Assembly: GCA_002849045.2 (NCBI GenBank)
Contig: NCRO01000015.1
Span: 1 to 8,084, forward strand
DNA from: Candidatus Sediminicultor secundus
Lineage (GTDB): Bacteria; Atribacterota; JS1; SB-45; 34-128
Direction: 5' to 3'
Length of the DNA stretch: 8,084 nt
The stretch's first letter is position 1. Each line of letters begins with the position of its first letter. Shown here in pieces: positions 1-6,782 of the stretch. The position numbers and the translations under genes were made by a program. The notes beneath the pieces were generated by a model that did not search any database, was not told where the DNA came from, and saw only the letters and a list, made by a program, of their open reading frames with translations.

Positions 1-566
1 CCGAAGAGGAGCTCGGAAATAATAAGAGCCTCTCTATCATTCAGTTTTACTATTGAGCTCTGGCATAAGGATTTTTCAATCCATTCCTTTTCATAGTAAT
101 TTTTTCTCAAATTTACATCGTAAAATACCTGATGAGGGTGTACTAGAGAGATGATTTGGCTGAGCACTTCACGGTTTTCTTTGGTCCGTTGAGCGAGAGT
201 CCCAAAACAAAATACCTCCCATTTATTTTTGGTTGAACTATCGGCTAAATCCTGATCTAAAATAATATTATCCCAGGCAACATTCTCTTTTATTAGATAA
301 GTAGGATGACCTCTTTCATCCAGACTTACCTCCACAATCCCGGTGGGCAAATGGGGATGGACCCGGATAAAAGTAGAATCAATACTCCTTTTTTCTACTT
401 CCTTCAGAGCTTTTCTGCCCAGAGCATCTTTGCCCACAGAAGAAATAAGTGTTGATTTAAGTCCCATCTTTGTCAGATGAGCAGCAAGATTAAAGGGGGC
501 ACCGCCAATATAAGGTTTGCTATTTATGATATCCCAGAGAATTTCGCCAAACAACAAAGCTTTCAC
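1..566 (-). CDS. PfkB-family carbohydrate (fructokinase-like) kinase, copy A, 3' end cut by window
   Basis: Cytoplasmic ATP-dependent sugar kinase of the PfkB/ribokinase superfamily, probably phosphorylating fructose or a similar ketose. The 188 readable codons start at a GTG (566) with a very strong Shine-Dalgarno, AAAGGAGGGG at 575-584. The N-terminal PfkB signature GGAPFNLAAHL is at residues 21-31. The substrate-loop region LPTGIVEVSLDE follows at about 73-84, DVNLR at 150-154 and KLNDRE at about 174-179. The C-terminal half, with the GxGD catalytic aspartate, lies beyond position 1. By eye about 149 of 188 residues match the kinase at 1227-2123, so the two are paralogues in the same orientation, too divergent to be an assembly duplicate. 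The open frame is uninterrupted and the gene looks functional as far as it can be read. The exact sugar is inferred from family resemblance only. Confidence 0.9.
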   Translation of the reverse strand, partial: MKALLFGEILWDIINSKPYIGGAPFNLAAHLTKMGLKSTLISSVGKDALGRKALKEVEKRSIDSTFIRVHPHLPTGIVEVSLDERGHPTYLIKENVAWDNIILDQDLADSSTKNKWEVFCFGTLAQRTKENREVLSQIISLVHPHQVFYDVNLRKNYYEKEWIEKSLCQSSIVKLNDREALIISELLF

Positions 567-710
567 TTTTTTTGCCCCTCCTTTCTTCAAGTTTGAATTC
601 ATTGCGTATTTTCTTTATATATAATTAATTCTACAAATATTTTAAAAACCCTCTTTTTTTTATAAAAATTAGATAAAAATATTTATTTTTTATTGAAACA
701 CTTTGTTATT

Positions 711-893
711 AGTCGTTAGTTTTAAATGCAAGATACAAAATACGAGTTAATTGACCAATTCGTAGGAAAAGAGCCTATCCCATCTATAATGTTATTGCGA
801 GTGAGCGAAACGATCAAAGCGATCTCATTTTGTATCTTGAATTTATTCTCTGTATTTTCTTCACTAAATACTAACGACCATCGACTAACGACT
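711..893. repeat. Small fold-back (MITE-like) element with nested inverted repeats
   Basis: The ends are a perfect 10-bp inverted repeat, AGTCGTTAGT (711-720) and ACTAACGACT (884-893). Inside lies a second perfect 12-bp inverted repeat, CAAGATACAAAA (729-740) and TTTTGTATCTTG (828-839). Just within the right end the motif CTAACGAC recurs at 871-878. The core at about 792-826 (ATTGCGAGTGAGCG then GCGATCTCATT) resembles the dispersed 'attgcgag...gcgatctc' repeat family seen in many environmental bacterial genomes; that likeness is from memory. The element fills most of the 395-bp space between kinase A and the CBS gene and carries no credible gene. It could be a non-autonomous transposon relic or a REP-type structured repeat. 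No flanking target-site duplication was identified. Confidence 0.6.
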
Positions 894-961
894 GTTCGGG
901 CTTGCGAAAAACATAAAAAGGAATATAATTAAGAAAGATTTTTAATTAAGGGGGGATAACC

Positions 962-1276
962 TTGAAAATAAAAGAAGTTATGATTCTGGACCTAACTTCC
1001 GTATCTGCCGATACCCCTATAAAAGAGGCCGTAAAGATTATGAGCCTACAGCGTATGGTGGGATTACCGGTAGTAGATAATAATCAAAATGTCATTGGAA
1101 TAATCACGGAAAGCGATATTGCCAAGGCCTGCTTGCCTGGCTACTATAAAGAATTACAAAATCCATCTTTTATCCCCGATTTCGATCAGTTTTCCCAGCA
1201 ATATGTCGGGGTCATCTGCCATGTTTTTATTTTCTCATATTTTTTATTTCTTTTTCTAACCATTTCGGGTATTTAG
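962..1276 (+). pseudogene. CBS-domain protein, truncated after the first CBS motif
   Basis: The start is a TTG at 962 with a strong Shine-Dalgarno, AAGGGGGG at 948-955. Residues 1-56 are a classic CBS motif: MKIKEVM, then the SVSADTPIKEAVKIM helix, then GLPVVDNNQNVIGIITESDI. CBS motifs normally work in pairs that bind adenosyl ligands, and such proteins are usually about 140 residues or longer. Here the family-like sequence runs to about residue 80 (IPDFDQFSQQ, position 1201). It is then replaced by a hydrophobic tail (FSYFLFLFL) that is only the antisense of the 3' end of the kinase at 1227-2123. The second CBS motif is absent. The simplest view is that the gene was cut when kinase copy B arrived or was rearranged here. 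A short functional single-CBS protein is possible but less likely. Confidence 0.7.
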
Positions 1277-2123
1277 GAACAGCCCCAGATTGGGAAACAA
1301 CAAAATTGCCTACTATTTCAGCAAATTCTGCTGCTTTATAAACACTATTACCACAAAGATAAGAAAACAAAAAGCCTGCACTGTAACTATCCCCACCTCC
1401 CACAGTATCTGTAACTGGTCCATTTATACCTGGTGCCTTCTCCAATTGGCGATTGTGATAGATTACCGATCCATTCTTGCCATATGTAATACAGATAATA
1501 GAAAGAGTATATTCTTGAGCAAGAGTTTCAACAAAATCTTTTTGTTTCAATTTTTGATTAAAGAGTAGTTTGGACAGGACAAGAGCTTCCTGATCATTTA
1601 ATTTAGTAATTGTACTCTGGAGCAATGATTTTTCAATACAATCTTTTTCGTAGTAATTTTGTCTTAAATTAACATCATAAAATATATGATTAGGTTTTAT
1701 TTGAGAAATAATCTGGTTAAGTATTTTCCGATTTTCTTTGGTCCGTTGAGCAAGGGTTCCAAAACAAAATATTTCCCATTTGGTTTTTGTTAAACTACCT
1801 ATTAAATCCTGATCTAAAATAATATTATCCCAGGCAACATTTTCTTTTATCAAATAAGCGGGATGCCCCTTTTCATCCAGATTTACTTCTACAATCCCAG
1901 TGGGTAAATAAGGATGGATCCGAATAAAGGAAGAATTAATACCTCTTTTTTTTGCTTCTTTTAAGGCTTTTTTGCCCAGAGCATCTTTACCCAAGGAAGA
2001 AATAAGAGTTGATTTACATCCCATGTTTGTCAGATGAGCAGCAAGATTAAAGGGAGCGCCGCCAATATAAGGTTTACTATCTATGATATCCCAGAGAATT
2101 TCACCAAACAATAGTGCCTTCAT
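1227..2123 (-). CDS. PfkB-family carbohydrate (fructokinase-like) kinase, copy B
   Basis: Complete 298-residue cytoplasmic sugar kinase of the PfkB/ribokinase fold, the usual length for fructokinases. The N-terminal signature GGAPFNLAAHLTNMG is at 21-35, DVNLR at 150-154, KLNDQE at 174-179 and ITYGKNGS at 212-219. The C-terminal signature DTVGGGDSYSAGF is at 239-251, with D245 as the expected catalytic base; the third glycine replaces the commoner alanine of GAGD. ATG start at 2123 with only a weak Shine-Dalgarno (AGGAT), unlike copy A. It probably converts fructose or a related ketose to a sugar phosphate, which fits the nearby polyol dehydrogenase. The ROK gene lies 193 bp upstream on the same strand, so the two may or may not be co-transcribed. 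Its 3' end overlaps the hydrophobic tail of the broken CBS gene. The sugar specificity is an inference. Confidence 0.92.
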   Translation of the reverse strand: MKALLFGEILWDIIDSKPYIGGAPFNLAAHLTNMGCKSTLISSLGKDALGKKALKEAKKRGINSSFIRIHPYLPTGIVEVNLDEKGHPAYLIKENVAWDNIILDQDLIGSLTKTKWEIFCFGTLAQRTKENRKILNQIISQIKPNHIFYDVNLRQNYYEKDCIEKSLLQSTITKLNDQEALVLSKLLFNQKLKQKDFVETLAQEYTLSIICITYGKNGSVIYHNRQLEKAPGINGPVTDTVGGGDSYSAGFLFSYLCGNSVYKAAEFAEIVGNFVVSQSGAVPKYPKWLEKEIKNMRK

Positions 2124-2316
2124 ATCTTTGCCTATCCTACTTAAAGCTTATATTTTTGTTTATATATACTAATTTCAAATTCTTTTTACCTTTTCTGCAT
2201 TTTCCTATATAAAATAATTTCTAAAATGAATATTATCAGTAAAAATAGTATATTGCACAGACTACTGACTATATATTGTATCAAAAATAAACATATAACC
2301 TATATTGTGTGTACAA

Positions 2317-3510
2317 TTATAATAATGAAGTATAAAAAATTCGTTTATTCAATACCATAGTTACTGCACCATATATACCCGCATCCATACCAATCGTCGA
2401 TAACTCTATTTTAGTAGTAGACTTTATTATTGCCATTGTAAAATTGTTATATGACTCAACAATTGGGTCCAATAATAATTTACCGGCAGCTGAAATTCCT
2501 CCTCCGATAATAATTTTATCTGGGTTAAAAACATTTTCTACAAATGAAAGCCCTTTGCCAATATAATAACCTGCCTCTTTAAATATTTTATGAGCTACCG
2601 GATCGCCTTGTTCAGCTCTTTCAGCTATATCTTTCGCTGTTATCCATCTATTTTTACTATCGTTATATAATTGATTTGCTTTTCGCTCAATTGCATTACC
2701 AGAAGCTACAGCTTCAAGACACCCATATTTACCACAATTACAGAGTATTTTTTTACTTGTTATTGGTATATGTCCAAATTCACTATGCTTATTATATAAC
2801 TTACCATTAATCATCAAAGCAGAACCAATTCCGTAGCCAACGTTTACATAAAAAATATTATTCACACTTTCCCTTTTGCCATGCCATATTTCACCAATTG
2901 CCATAACTCGAGTACAATTATCAGCAAATACATGTAAGCCTGTTTTTTTTTCTAAAATACTGGCTATATTGACATTTTTCCAATTAAAATTTGGAGAATA
3001 TTTTATGATACCTGAAGAGCTGTCGACTATCCCTGCCTCCGCTATTCCAATCCCCTCAATTAAATTTTTTTTAATGTTTGCTTGTTTAATTACTTCTTCC
3101 ACTAAATTGGAAATTTGTAAAATGATCTTTTCCACACTATGACTGCAATTAGTTGGAACACGAATTTTTTTTATAATCTCTCCTTTTAGGTTTGCGATAC
3201 CCACAACTATATTAGTAGTACCAAGATCTACCCCAACTACAAATCTCCCAGAGGAATTTGTTGACAATATAACAGGATGTCTTCCTCCTGTTTTCTTGGA
3301 CTCACCTTCGCCTATTATGGATACAATTTTATTTTCAATAAGTCCATTAACTACCCTTGATACAGTTGCTTTACTTAATTTAAGTTTTCGGGCAATCTGG
3401 GTACGTGATAGTCCGTTACCATTTCTTAAAAGATTTAAAATTAAAGCTTGATTTATTTGACCCATAAGTTTCGGATCGCCTTTTCTTGTATCTGATGCTT
3501 GAAAACTCAT
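2317..3510 (-). CDS. ROK-family transcriptional regulator (NagC/XylR type), kinase-dead
   Basis: A 397-residue sugar-responsive DNA-binding protein, normal length for ROK repressors. A winged helix-turn-helix occupies about residues 20-75 (LSRTQIARKLKLSKATVSRV at 34-53). The ROK domain follows, with the phosphate-binding DLGTT at 95-99, EFGH at 244-247, and the zinc-type cluster CNCGKYGCLE at 257-266 with GGG at 336-338. In the ROK active-site motif (usually ENDAN) this protein has ADNCTR at 196-201, so the catalytic aspartate is Cys199. This points to sugar sensing rather than phosphorylation. The start is taken as the ATG at 3510 because AAGGAG sits 6 nt upstream (3517-3522); an upstream in-frame TTG at 3525 would bury that site inside the gene. 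It probably controls the dehydrogenase, kinase and transporter genes here, but no operator is proven. Confidence 0.93.
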   Translation of the reverse strand: MSFQASDTRKGDPKLMGQINQALILNLLRNGNGLSRTQIARKLKLSKATVSRVVNGLIENKIVSIIGEGESKKTGGRHPVILSTNSSGRFVVGVDLGTTNIVVGIANLKGEIIKKIRVPTNCSHSVEKIILQISNLVEEVIKQANIKKNLIEGIGIAEAGIVDSSSGIIKYSPNFNWKNVNIASILEKKTGLHVFADNCTRVMAIGEIWHGKRESVNNIFYVNVGYGIGSALMINGKLYNKHSEFGHIPITSKKILCNCGKYGCLEAVASGNAIERKANQLYNDSKNRWITAKDIAERAEQGDPVAHKIFKEAGYYIGKGLSFVENVFNPDKIIIGGGISAAGKLLLDPIVESYNNFTMAIIKSTTKIELSTIGMDAGIYGAVTMVLNKRIFYTSLL

Positions 3511-3516
3511 TGCATT

Positions 3517-3522
3517 CTCCTT
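3517..3522 (-). promoter_or_regulatory. Shine-Dalgarno deciding the ROK start
   Basis: AAGGAG on the minus strand, 6 nt before the ATG at 3510. It selects that ATG over the in-frame TTG at 3525, which has no upstream purine box and overlaps this site. Confidence 0.8.
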
Positions 3523-3554
3523 CAATTAATTATATTTACCCCTGCTTTATATTT

Positions 3555-3560
3555 ATTATA
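3555..3560 (-). promoter_or_regulatory. Candidate -10 box for the ROK gene
   Basis: A perfect TATAAT on the minus strand, about 45 nt upstream of the ATG at 3510. It would give a leader of roughly 35-40 nt. No convincing -35 box lies 16-18 nt further upstream, and the region is very AT-rich, so a chance match is possible. Confidence 0.4.
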
Positions 3561-4362
3561 ATCCAATTTTAAATATAGCTATACACATATGTAGGTTAAA
3601 ATATTAATATTAGGGTAATTATATTTATATTCTTATTAGTTTAGCGCCTTCAGAATTTTTTAGATCTAACAATTTTAATGTTTTTCTAGTTAAATAATTA
3701 TAACCTAGTCTGCCTTTCTAGAAAAATTTAACTCACACTTGCCTATTTGAAAATTAAACCTCAAAATGAAAAGAGCATCTTTCTCTATTTTTTACTAGTG
3801 ATGCAATTTTTCCTTAAATTTATGAAAATCAGGCAACAGGATTTAGTATCTGTATTTTCTTAAAAATCTACTTCTTAAAAAATAAAGATCAAAAAGTCCA
3901 AGGCCTGTAATTTAGTCAAGATACGGAGTCGAGAAAAATGCCTTTTTTCACATGCCAATATAAGATTGTCATTTTGATATGATATGTTTCCGCTCAAAAA
4001 TTAAAGTACAATTCTATTGTTTGCCTTTCTCTATAAATTTTATTCTTCTCTATCAGGGCAAAACACAAAATTGTATAAGTAAAAGGCCGGTTTATAAATT
4101 TCCATTAACAACCGTAGAAAAGCCTATTTGATAAGACAGCTAACGACTATAGAAATTCCTAATAATATCCTTCCTCTAATGGGATTTATAATCTCAAGCT
4201 GTTCAATAAGTATAGATTATAAATATATTCTAACAGTTCTTCTTTAATTGATAAACAGCTTTGACAGAGATATGACCTGAGATATTCTGTTGCTAATCTA
4301 TCTATACTAAGAACTCTTCTGTTCTTTTCTGCACACCGTAGTTCTTTTAATGTATTTTGTGT
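3561..4362. other. Long AT-rich intergenic region without a recognised gene
   Basis: About 800 bp between the alcohol dehydrogenase stop and the ROK promoter. Neither strand shows a coding sequence with a start, a Shine-Dalgarno and a recognisable protein. Three small things stand out. There is an 11-bp inverted repeat at 4184-4224. There is a 58-codon stop-free run (4362 down to 4189) in the dehydrogenase frame, with no start codon before its last few codons. There is also a weak hairpin at 4309-4326 (AAGAAC/GTTCTT on a 6-nt loop). A CAAGATACGGAGTCGAG stretch near 3919-3935 loosely recalls part of the fold-back element at 711-893. The region may hold decayed genes or leader sequence. No clear GC-rich terminator with a U-run was found for the dehydrogenase operon. 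Confidence 0.5.
4184..4224. repeat. 11-bp perfect inverted repeat, AT-rich stem-loop
   Basis: ATTTATAATCT (4184-4194) and AGATTATAAAT (4214-4224) are exact reverse complements separated by 19 nt. It lies about 140 bp downstream of the alcohol dehydrogenase stop. It could be a weak transcription end or RNA-stabilising hairpin, or an operator. No U-run flanks it in the direction of transcription. Confidence 0.45.
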
Positions 4363-5526
4363 CTAATTATAAGAGCTTTTAAGCATCTTATAAATTTCAT
4401 CTCTTGTAGCAATCCTGGGGTTAACTGTATAGTCAGGCAGTTTTTGTGTATCATCTGCAATAGCCGATAATTCCTCTTCAGGAACCCTTAATTCTTTAAG
4501 GGTAAGTAACATTCCGATTTTCTTTAAAAATTTATCTATTTCTTCACATGACTTTTCTGCGGCTTCTTCATTAGAAACATCTTCAAGTTCACAATTAAAA
4601 ATTCGACCAAGATCTGCAAATTTTCTAAGCGCTGATTTGTAGGTATAACACATAAACTCGGGATAGATTACTGCCAGAGCTTCACCATGCATAACATGGG
4701 GTACATGCCCGCTAATGGCCATACCTATTCCATGGGGTAAGGTAGTTCCTGCATTGGCAATGCATAATCCTGCCAGAGTATCTGCCCAAGCCATTTCTAT
4801 TCTAGCTTCTTTATTAGTTTTATATTTAATGGCAATTGGAAGGTATTTTATTGTTCTTTTTATTGCTTCCTTGGCAAGCATATCAGTGTAAACTGATGCA
4901 TCTTTATGAATATAACTTTCAAAAGCATGAGTAAAAACATCAAACCCTGTTGATGCTGTTATATGTTCGGGCACAGTTAACATTAATTGCGGATCAATAA
5001 TACTGACCCTGGGATAGAGGAGGTAATCTACCAGAGCGAACTTACATTTTTCAACTGTATTTGTTACAACTGATACGGGGGTTACTTGTGAGCCAGTTCC
5101 AGATGTAGTAGTAACAACAATGATAGTAAGTCTTTTTTCAGTAATCTTTTTATTGCTAAATAAGCGATAATCCCAGGCTTCGCCTTCATGGGTAGCCCCT
5201 ACTGCAATAGCTTTTGCAGTATCCATACTTGAACCCCCACCGACACCGAGAACTACATCAATATTATTTTTAATAGCCATCTCGGCTCCCTTATTTACAA
5301 TATCGGTTGTGGGATTAGGAATAACACCATCAAAATGAAATACTTTTACATTAGCTTCTTTTAAGGATTTCTTAATATTTTCAAATACAGGAGCCATGGT
5401 GTCAAAAACGGGAACAGTTACCATCAAGCATCTCTTCCCAAATCGAGATACTACTTCACCAACTTCTTCAACCCGTCCCCAACCAAATTTAATTTCGGTA
5501 GTTTGATAATAATTCAATGCTTTCAT
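4363..5526 (-). CDS. Iron-containing (group III) alcohol dehydrogenase
   Basis: A 387-residue cytoplasmic NAD(P)-dependent dehydrogenase of the Fe-ADH/dehydroquinate-synthase-like fold, full length. The N-terminal nucleotide domain carries the hallmark GVGGGSSMDTAKA (94-106), followed by TTTSGTGSQVTP (139-150). The expected metal ligands are D196 and H200 in TGFDVFTH, H265 in LPHGIGMA and H280 in HVMHGEALA. The region between the last two ligands has extra histidines (H274, H277) and lacks the second His of the common HxxAH motif, a subfamily-type variation. ATG start at 5526 with AAGGAGAGGG upstream. That Shine-Dalgarno abuts the stop of the zinc dehydrogenase 14 bp away, so the two are almost surely co-transcribed and perhaps translationally coupled. 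It could reduce an aldehyde to recycle NADH or oxidise a second alcohol position. The substrate is unknown. Confidence 0.93.
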   Translation of the reverse strand: MKALNYYQTTEIKFGWGRVEEVGEVVSRFGKRCLMVTVPVFDTMAPVFENIKKSLKEANVKVFHFDGVIPNPTTDIVNKGAEMAIKNNIDVVLGVGGGSSMDTAKAIAVGATHEGEAWDYRLFSNKKITEKRLTIIVVTTTSGTGSQVTPVSVVTNTVEKCKFALVDYLLYPRVSIIDPQLMLTVPEHITASTGFDVFTHAFESYIHKDASVYTDMLAKEAIKRTIKYLPIAIKYKTNKEARIEMAWADTLAGLCIANAGTTLPHGIGMAISGHVPHVMHGEALAVIYPEFMCYTYKSALRKFADLGRIFNCELEDVSNEEAAEKSCEEIDKFLKKIGMLLTLKELRVPEEELSAIADDTQKLPDYTVNPRIATRDEIYKMLKSSYN

Positions 5527-5540
5527 CTTGCCCTCTCCTT

Positions 5541-6560
5541 TTATAATTTAATCATAACTTTCATAATCTTATCCTTTTTCTCTTCTATATATTTATAAGC
5601 TTCTAAATAATCCTCAAATGGGAAATGTTCTGTTATTATGGGATCAAGTTTCACTTTATTTTCTTCAATTAATTCAATTGCTTTCCTATAATCTTCTTCC
5701 TGATACATTAATGTTCCAATCAACTTAAGCTCTCTATCCTGAACCAAACCCAAATCAACAGTTGCTTTTTCCGCAAATACACCAACTACAATAATATCCG
5801 TGCCCTTGCGGGCATTAGCGATAGCTTGTTCCGTTGTTGTATTAATCCCAACACATTCCAAAATTAGGTCTGCTTTATTTTTGCCAAATGTATCAATTAG
5901 TTCTTCTCCGATATCCTGAATCTTGGAATTCAAACAATAATTTATGCCACATTCCCGGGCGATATTAATACGATAGTCACTAATTTCAATTATCATAACA
6001 CTCTGAGCACCCATTCCATTTGCAGCCTGAGCTACGAGATTACCGATAGGACCGGCTCCTAAAATTAAAATTTTCCTCCTCTTAATATCTCCTCCTCTTT
6101 TTAAGGCATGAACAGCAACCGCTAAGGGTTCTACTAATGCACCATGATCATAACTTATATTTTCTGGTAACTTTAATACTTTCTTTAAATCAACTGCGAA
6201 ATATTCTGATGCCATCCCAGTTGCTTGAAAACCCATAACCTTTAAATTATCACAAATATGATTTTGACCATGCTTACAGGAATAACATCTACCACATACA
6301 ATCTGGGGTTGTATTGTAACTTTATCACCTTCTTTGAAATTTGAACCACCATCGGTTAATTTAACAATCTCTCCTGAAACCTCATGTCCCTGTACCACCG
6401 GATAGGATGTATAAGGATGTTTACCATGATAAACATGTATATCTGAACCACATATACCAATTCTTTTAATCTTCACAAGAACCTGGCCCTCTTTAACTTT
6501 CGGAACGGGAACATCACGAAATTCAATTTTCCCCGGAGCTGTCATTACCGCCTGCTTCAA
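5541..6560 (-). CDS. Zinc-dependent medium-chain polyol (sorbitol/xylitol-type) dehydrogenase
   Basis: A 339-residue cytoplasmic NAD-dependent dehydrogenase of the MDR family, typical length for sorbitol, xylitol or threonine dehydrogenase relatives. Catalytic zinc site: C37 (GICGSD) and H59-E60 (GHE), with E144 in ALVEP. Structural zinc: four cysteines at 89, 92, 95 and 103 (CGRCYSCKHGQNHIC). Rossmann motif GAGPIG at 168-173; the acidic E192 at the end of the second strand suggests NAD rather than NADP. The start is taken as the TTG at 6560 because AGGTGA (6566-6571) lies 5 nt upstream and the protein then opens as family members do (KQAVMTAPGKIEFRDVPVPK). An upstream in-frame TTG at 6602 adds 14 unlikely residues. 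It is the first gene of a two-gene operon and would oxidise a polyol to a ketose, feeding the PfkB kinases. The substrate is inferred. Confidence 0.93.
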   Translation of the reverse strand: MKQAVMTAPGKIEFRDVPVPKVKEGQVLVKIKRIGICGSDIHVYHGKHPYTSYPVVQGHEVSGEIVKLTDGGSNFKEGDKVTIQPQIVCGRCYSCKHGQNHICDNLKVMGFQATGMASEYFAVDLKKVLKLPENISYDHGALVEPLAVAVHALKRGGDIKRRKILILGAGPIGNLVAQAANGMGAQSVMIIEISDYRINIARECGINYCLNSKIQDIGEELIDTFGKNKADLILECVGINTTTEQAIANARKGTDIIVVGVFAEKATVDLGLVQDRELKLIGTLMYQEEDYRKAIELIEENKVKLDPIITEHFPFEDYLEAYKYIEEKKDKIMKVMIKL

Positions 6561-6565
6561 AAAGC

Positions 6566-6571
6566 TCACCT
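6566..6571 (-). promoter_or_regulatory. Shine-Dalgarno deciding the zinc dehydrogenase TTG start
   Basis: AGGTGA on the minus strand, 5 nt before the TTG at 6560. The in-frame TTG at 6602 has no comparable site, so the shorter protein is preferred. Confidence 0.75.
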
Positions 6572-6636
6572 CTTCTTTTTTATATGTACTGACAATTATC
6601 AAAAACTTAGTTATCTACTTAAAAATATGATATAAA

Positions 6637-6665
6637 ATAATTTCATTAAAAAAGTGTAAAGTCAA
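6637..6665 (-). promoter_or_regulatory. Candidate promoter of the dehydrogenase operon
   Basis: On the minus strand TTGACT (6660-6665) matches the sigma-70 -35 box at five of six positions. After 17 nt, AATTAT (6637-6642) matches a -10 box at four of six. It lies between the terminator at 6733-6768 and the dehydrogenase start, directly beside the inverted repeat 6666-6696. Confidence 0.45.
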
Positions 6666-6696
6666 AATAAAATTATTCCCAAAATTCAATTTTATT
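6666..6696. promoter_or_regulatory. Inverted repeat next to the -35 box, candidate operator
   Basis: AATAAAATT (6666-6674) and AATTTTATT (6688-6696) are perfect 9-bp inverted arms. A smaller palindrome, AAAATTCAATTTT (6681-6693), overlaps the right arm. The site touches the proposed -35 box of the dehydrogenase operon. AT-rich palindromes are known for ROK repressors of the NagC type, so the local ROK protein is a natural candidate to bind it. The low GC of the region makes chance repeats common. Confidence 0.35.
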
Positions 6697-6725
6697 ACTA
6701 AAATATCTCCTAACTAAACCTACTT

Positions 6726-6768
6726 AAAAAATGAGCTAAGGGTTTTAAAATTTTAAAACCCTTAGCTC
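6726..6768 (-). terminator. Rho-independent terminator, 36-bp perfect palindrome
   Basis: Positions 6733-6768 are an exact palindrome of two 18-bp arms. The stem begins GAGCTAAGGG and the centre is AT-only. On the minus strand it is followed by A and six T residues (6731-6726). It sits 14 bp past the stop of the binding-protein tail fragment (6783) and ahead of the dehydrogenase promoter. It therefore ends transcription of the binding-protein gene. Incomplete termination could let transporter transcripts run into the dehydrogenases, an arrangement common after sugar-binding-protein genes. Confidence 0.85.
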
Positions 6769-6782
6769 TTACATCAGTAATA

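Noticed and set aside
726..932. 68-codon plus-strand open frame
   Set aside because: It lies almost wholly in the fold-back element, has no Shine-Dalgarno, and its sequence follows the inverted repeats rather than any protein pattern.
1290..1568. 92-codon plus-strand open frame
   Set aside because: It is antisense to kinase copy B, a well-supported gene, and has no recognisable protein pattern.
1..2123. Kinase copies A and B as an assembly duplication
   Set aside because: They differ at about one residue in five with mostly conservative changes, which requires real divergence.
2876..3142. 88-codon plus-strand open frame
   Set aside because: It is antisense to the ROK gene with no ribosome site or family resemblance.
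3561..4362. Possible decayed transposase or riboswitch in the long gap
   Set aside because: No frame gives transposase-like blocks, and no conserved riboswitch core could be recognised by eye.
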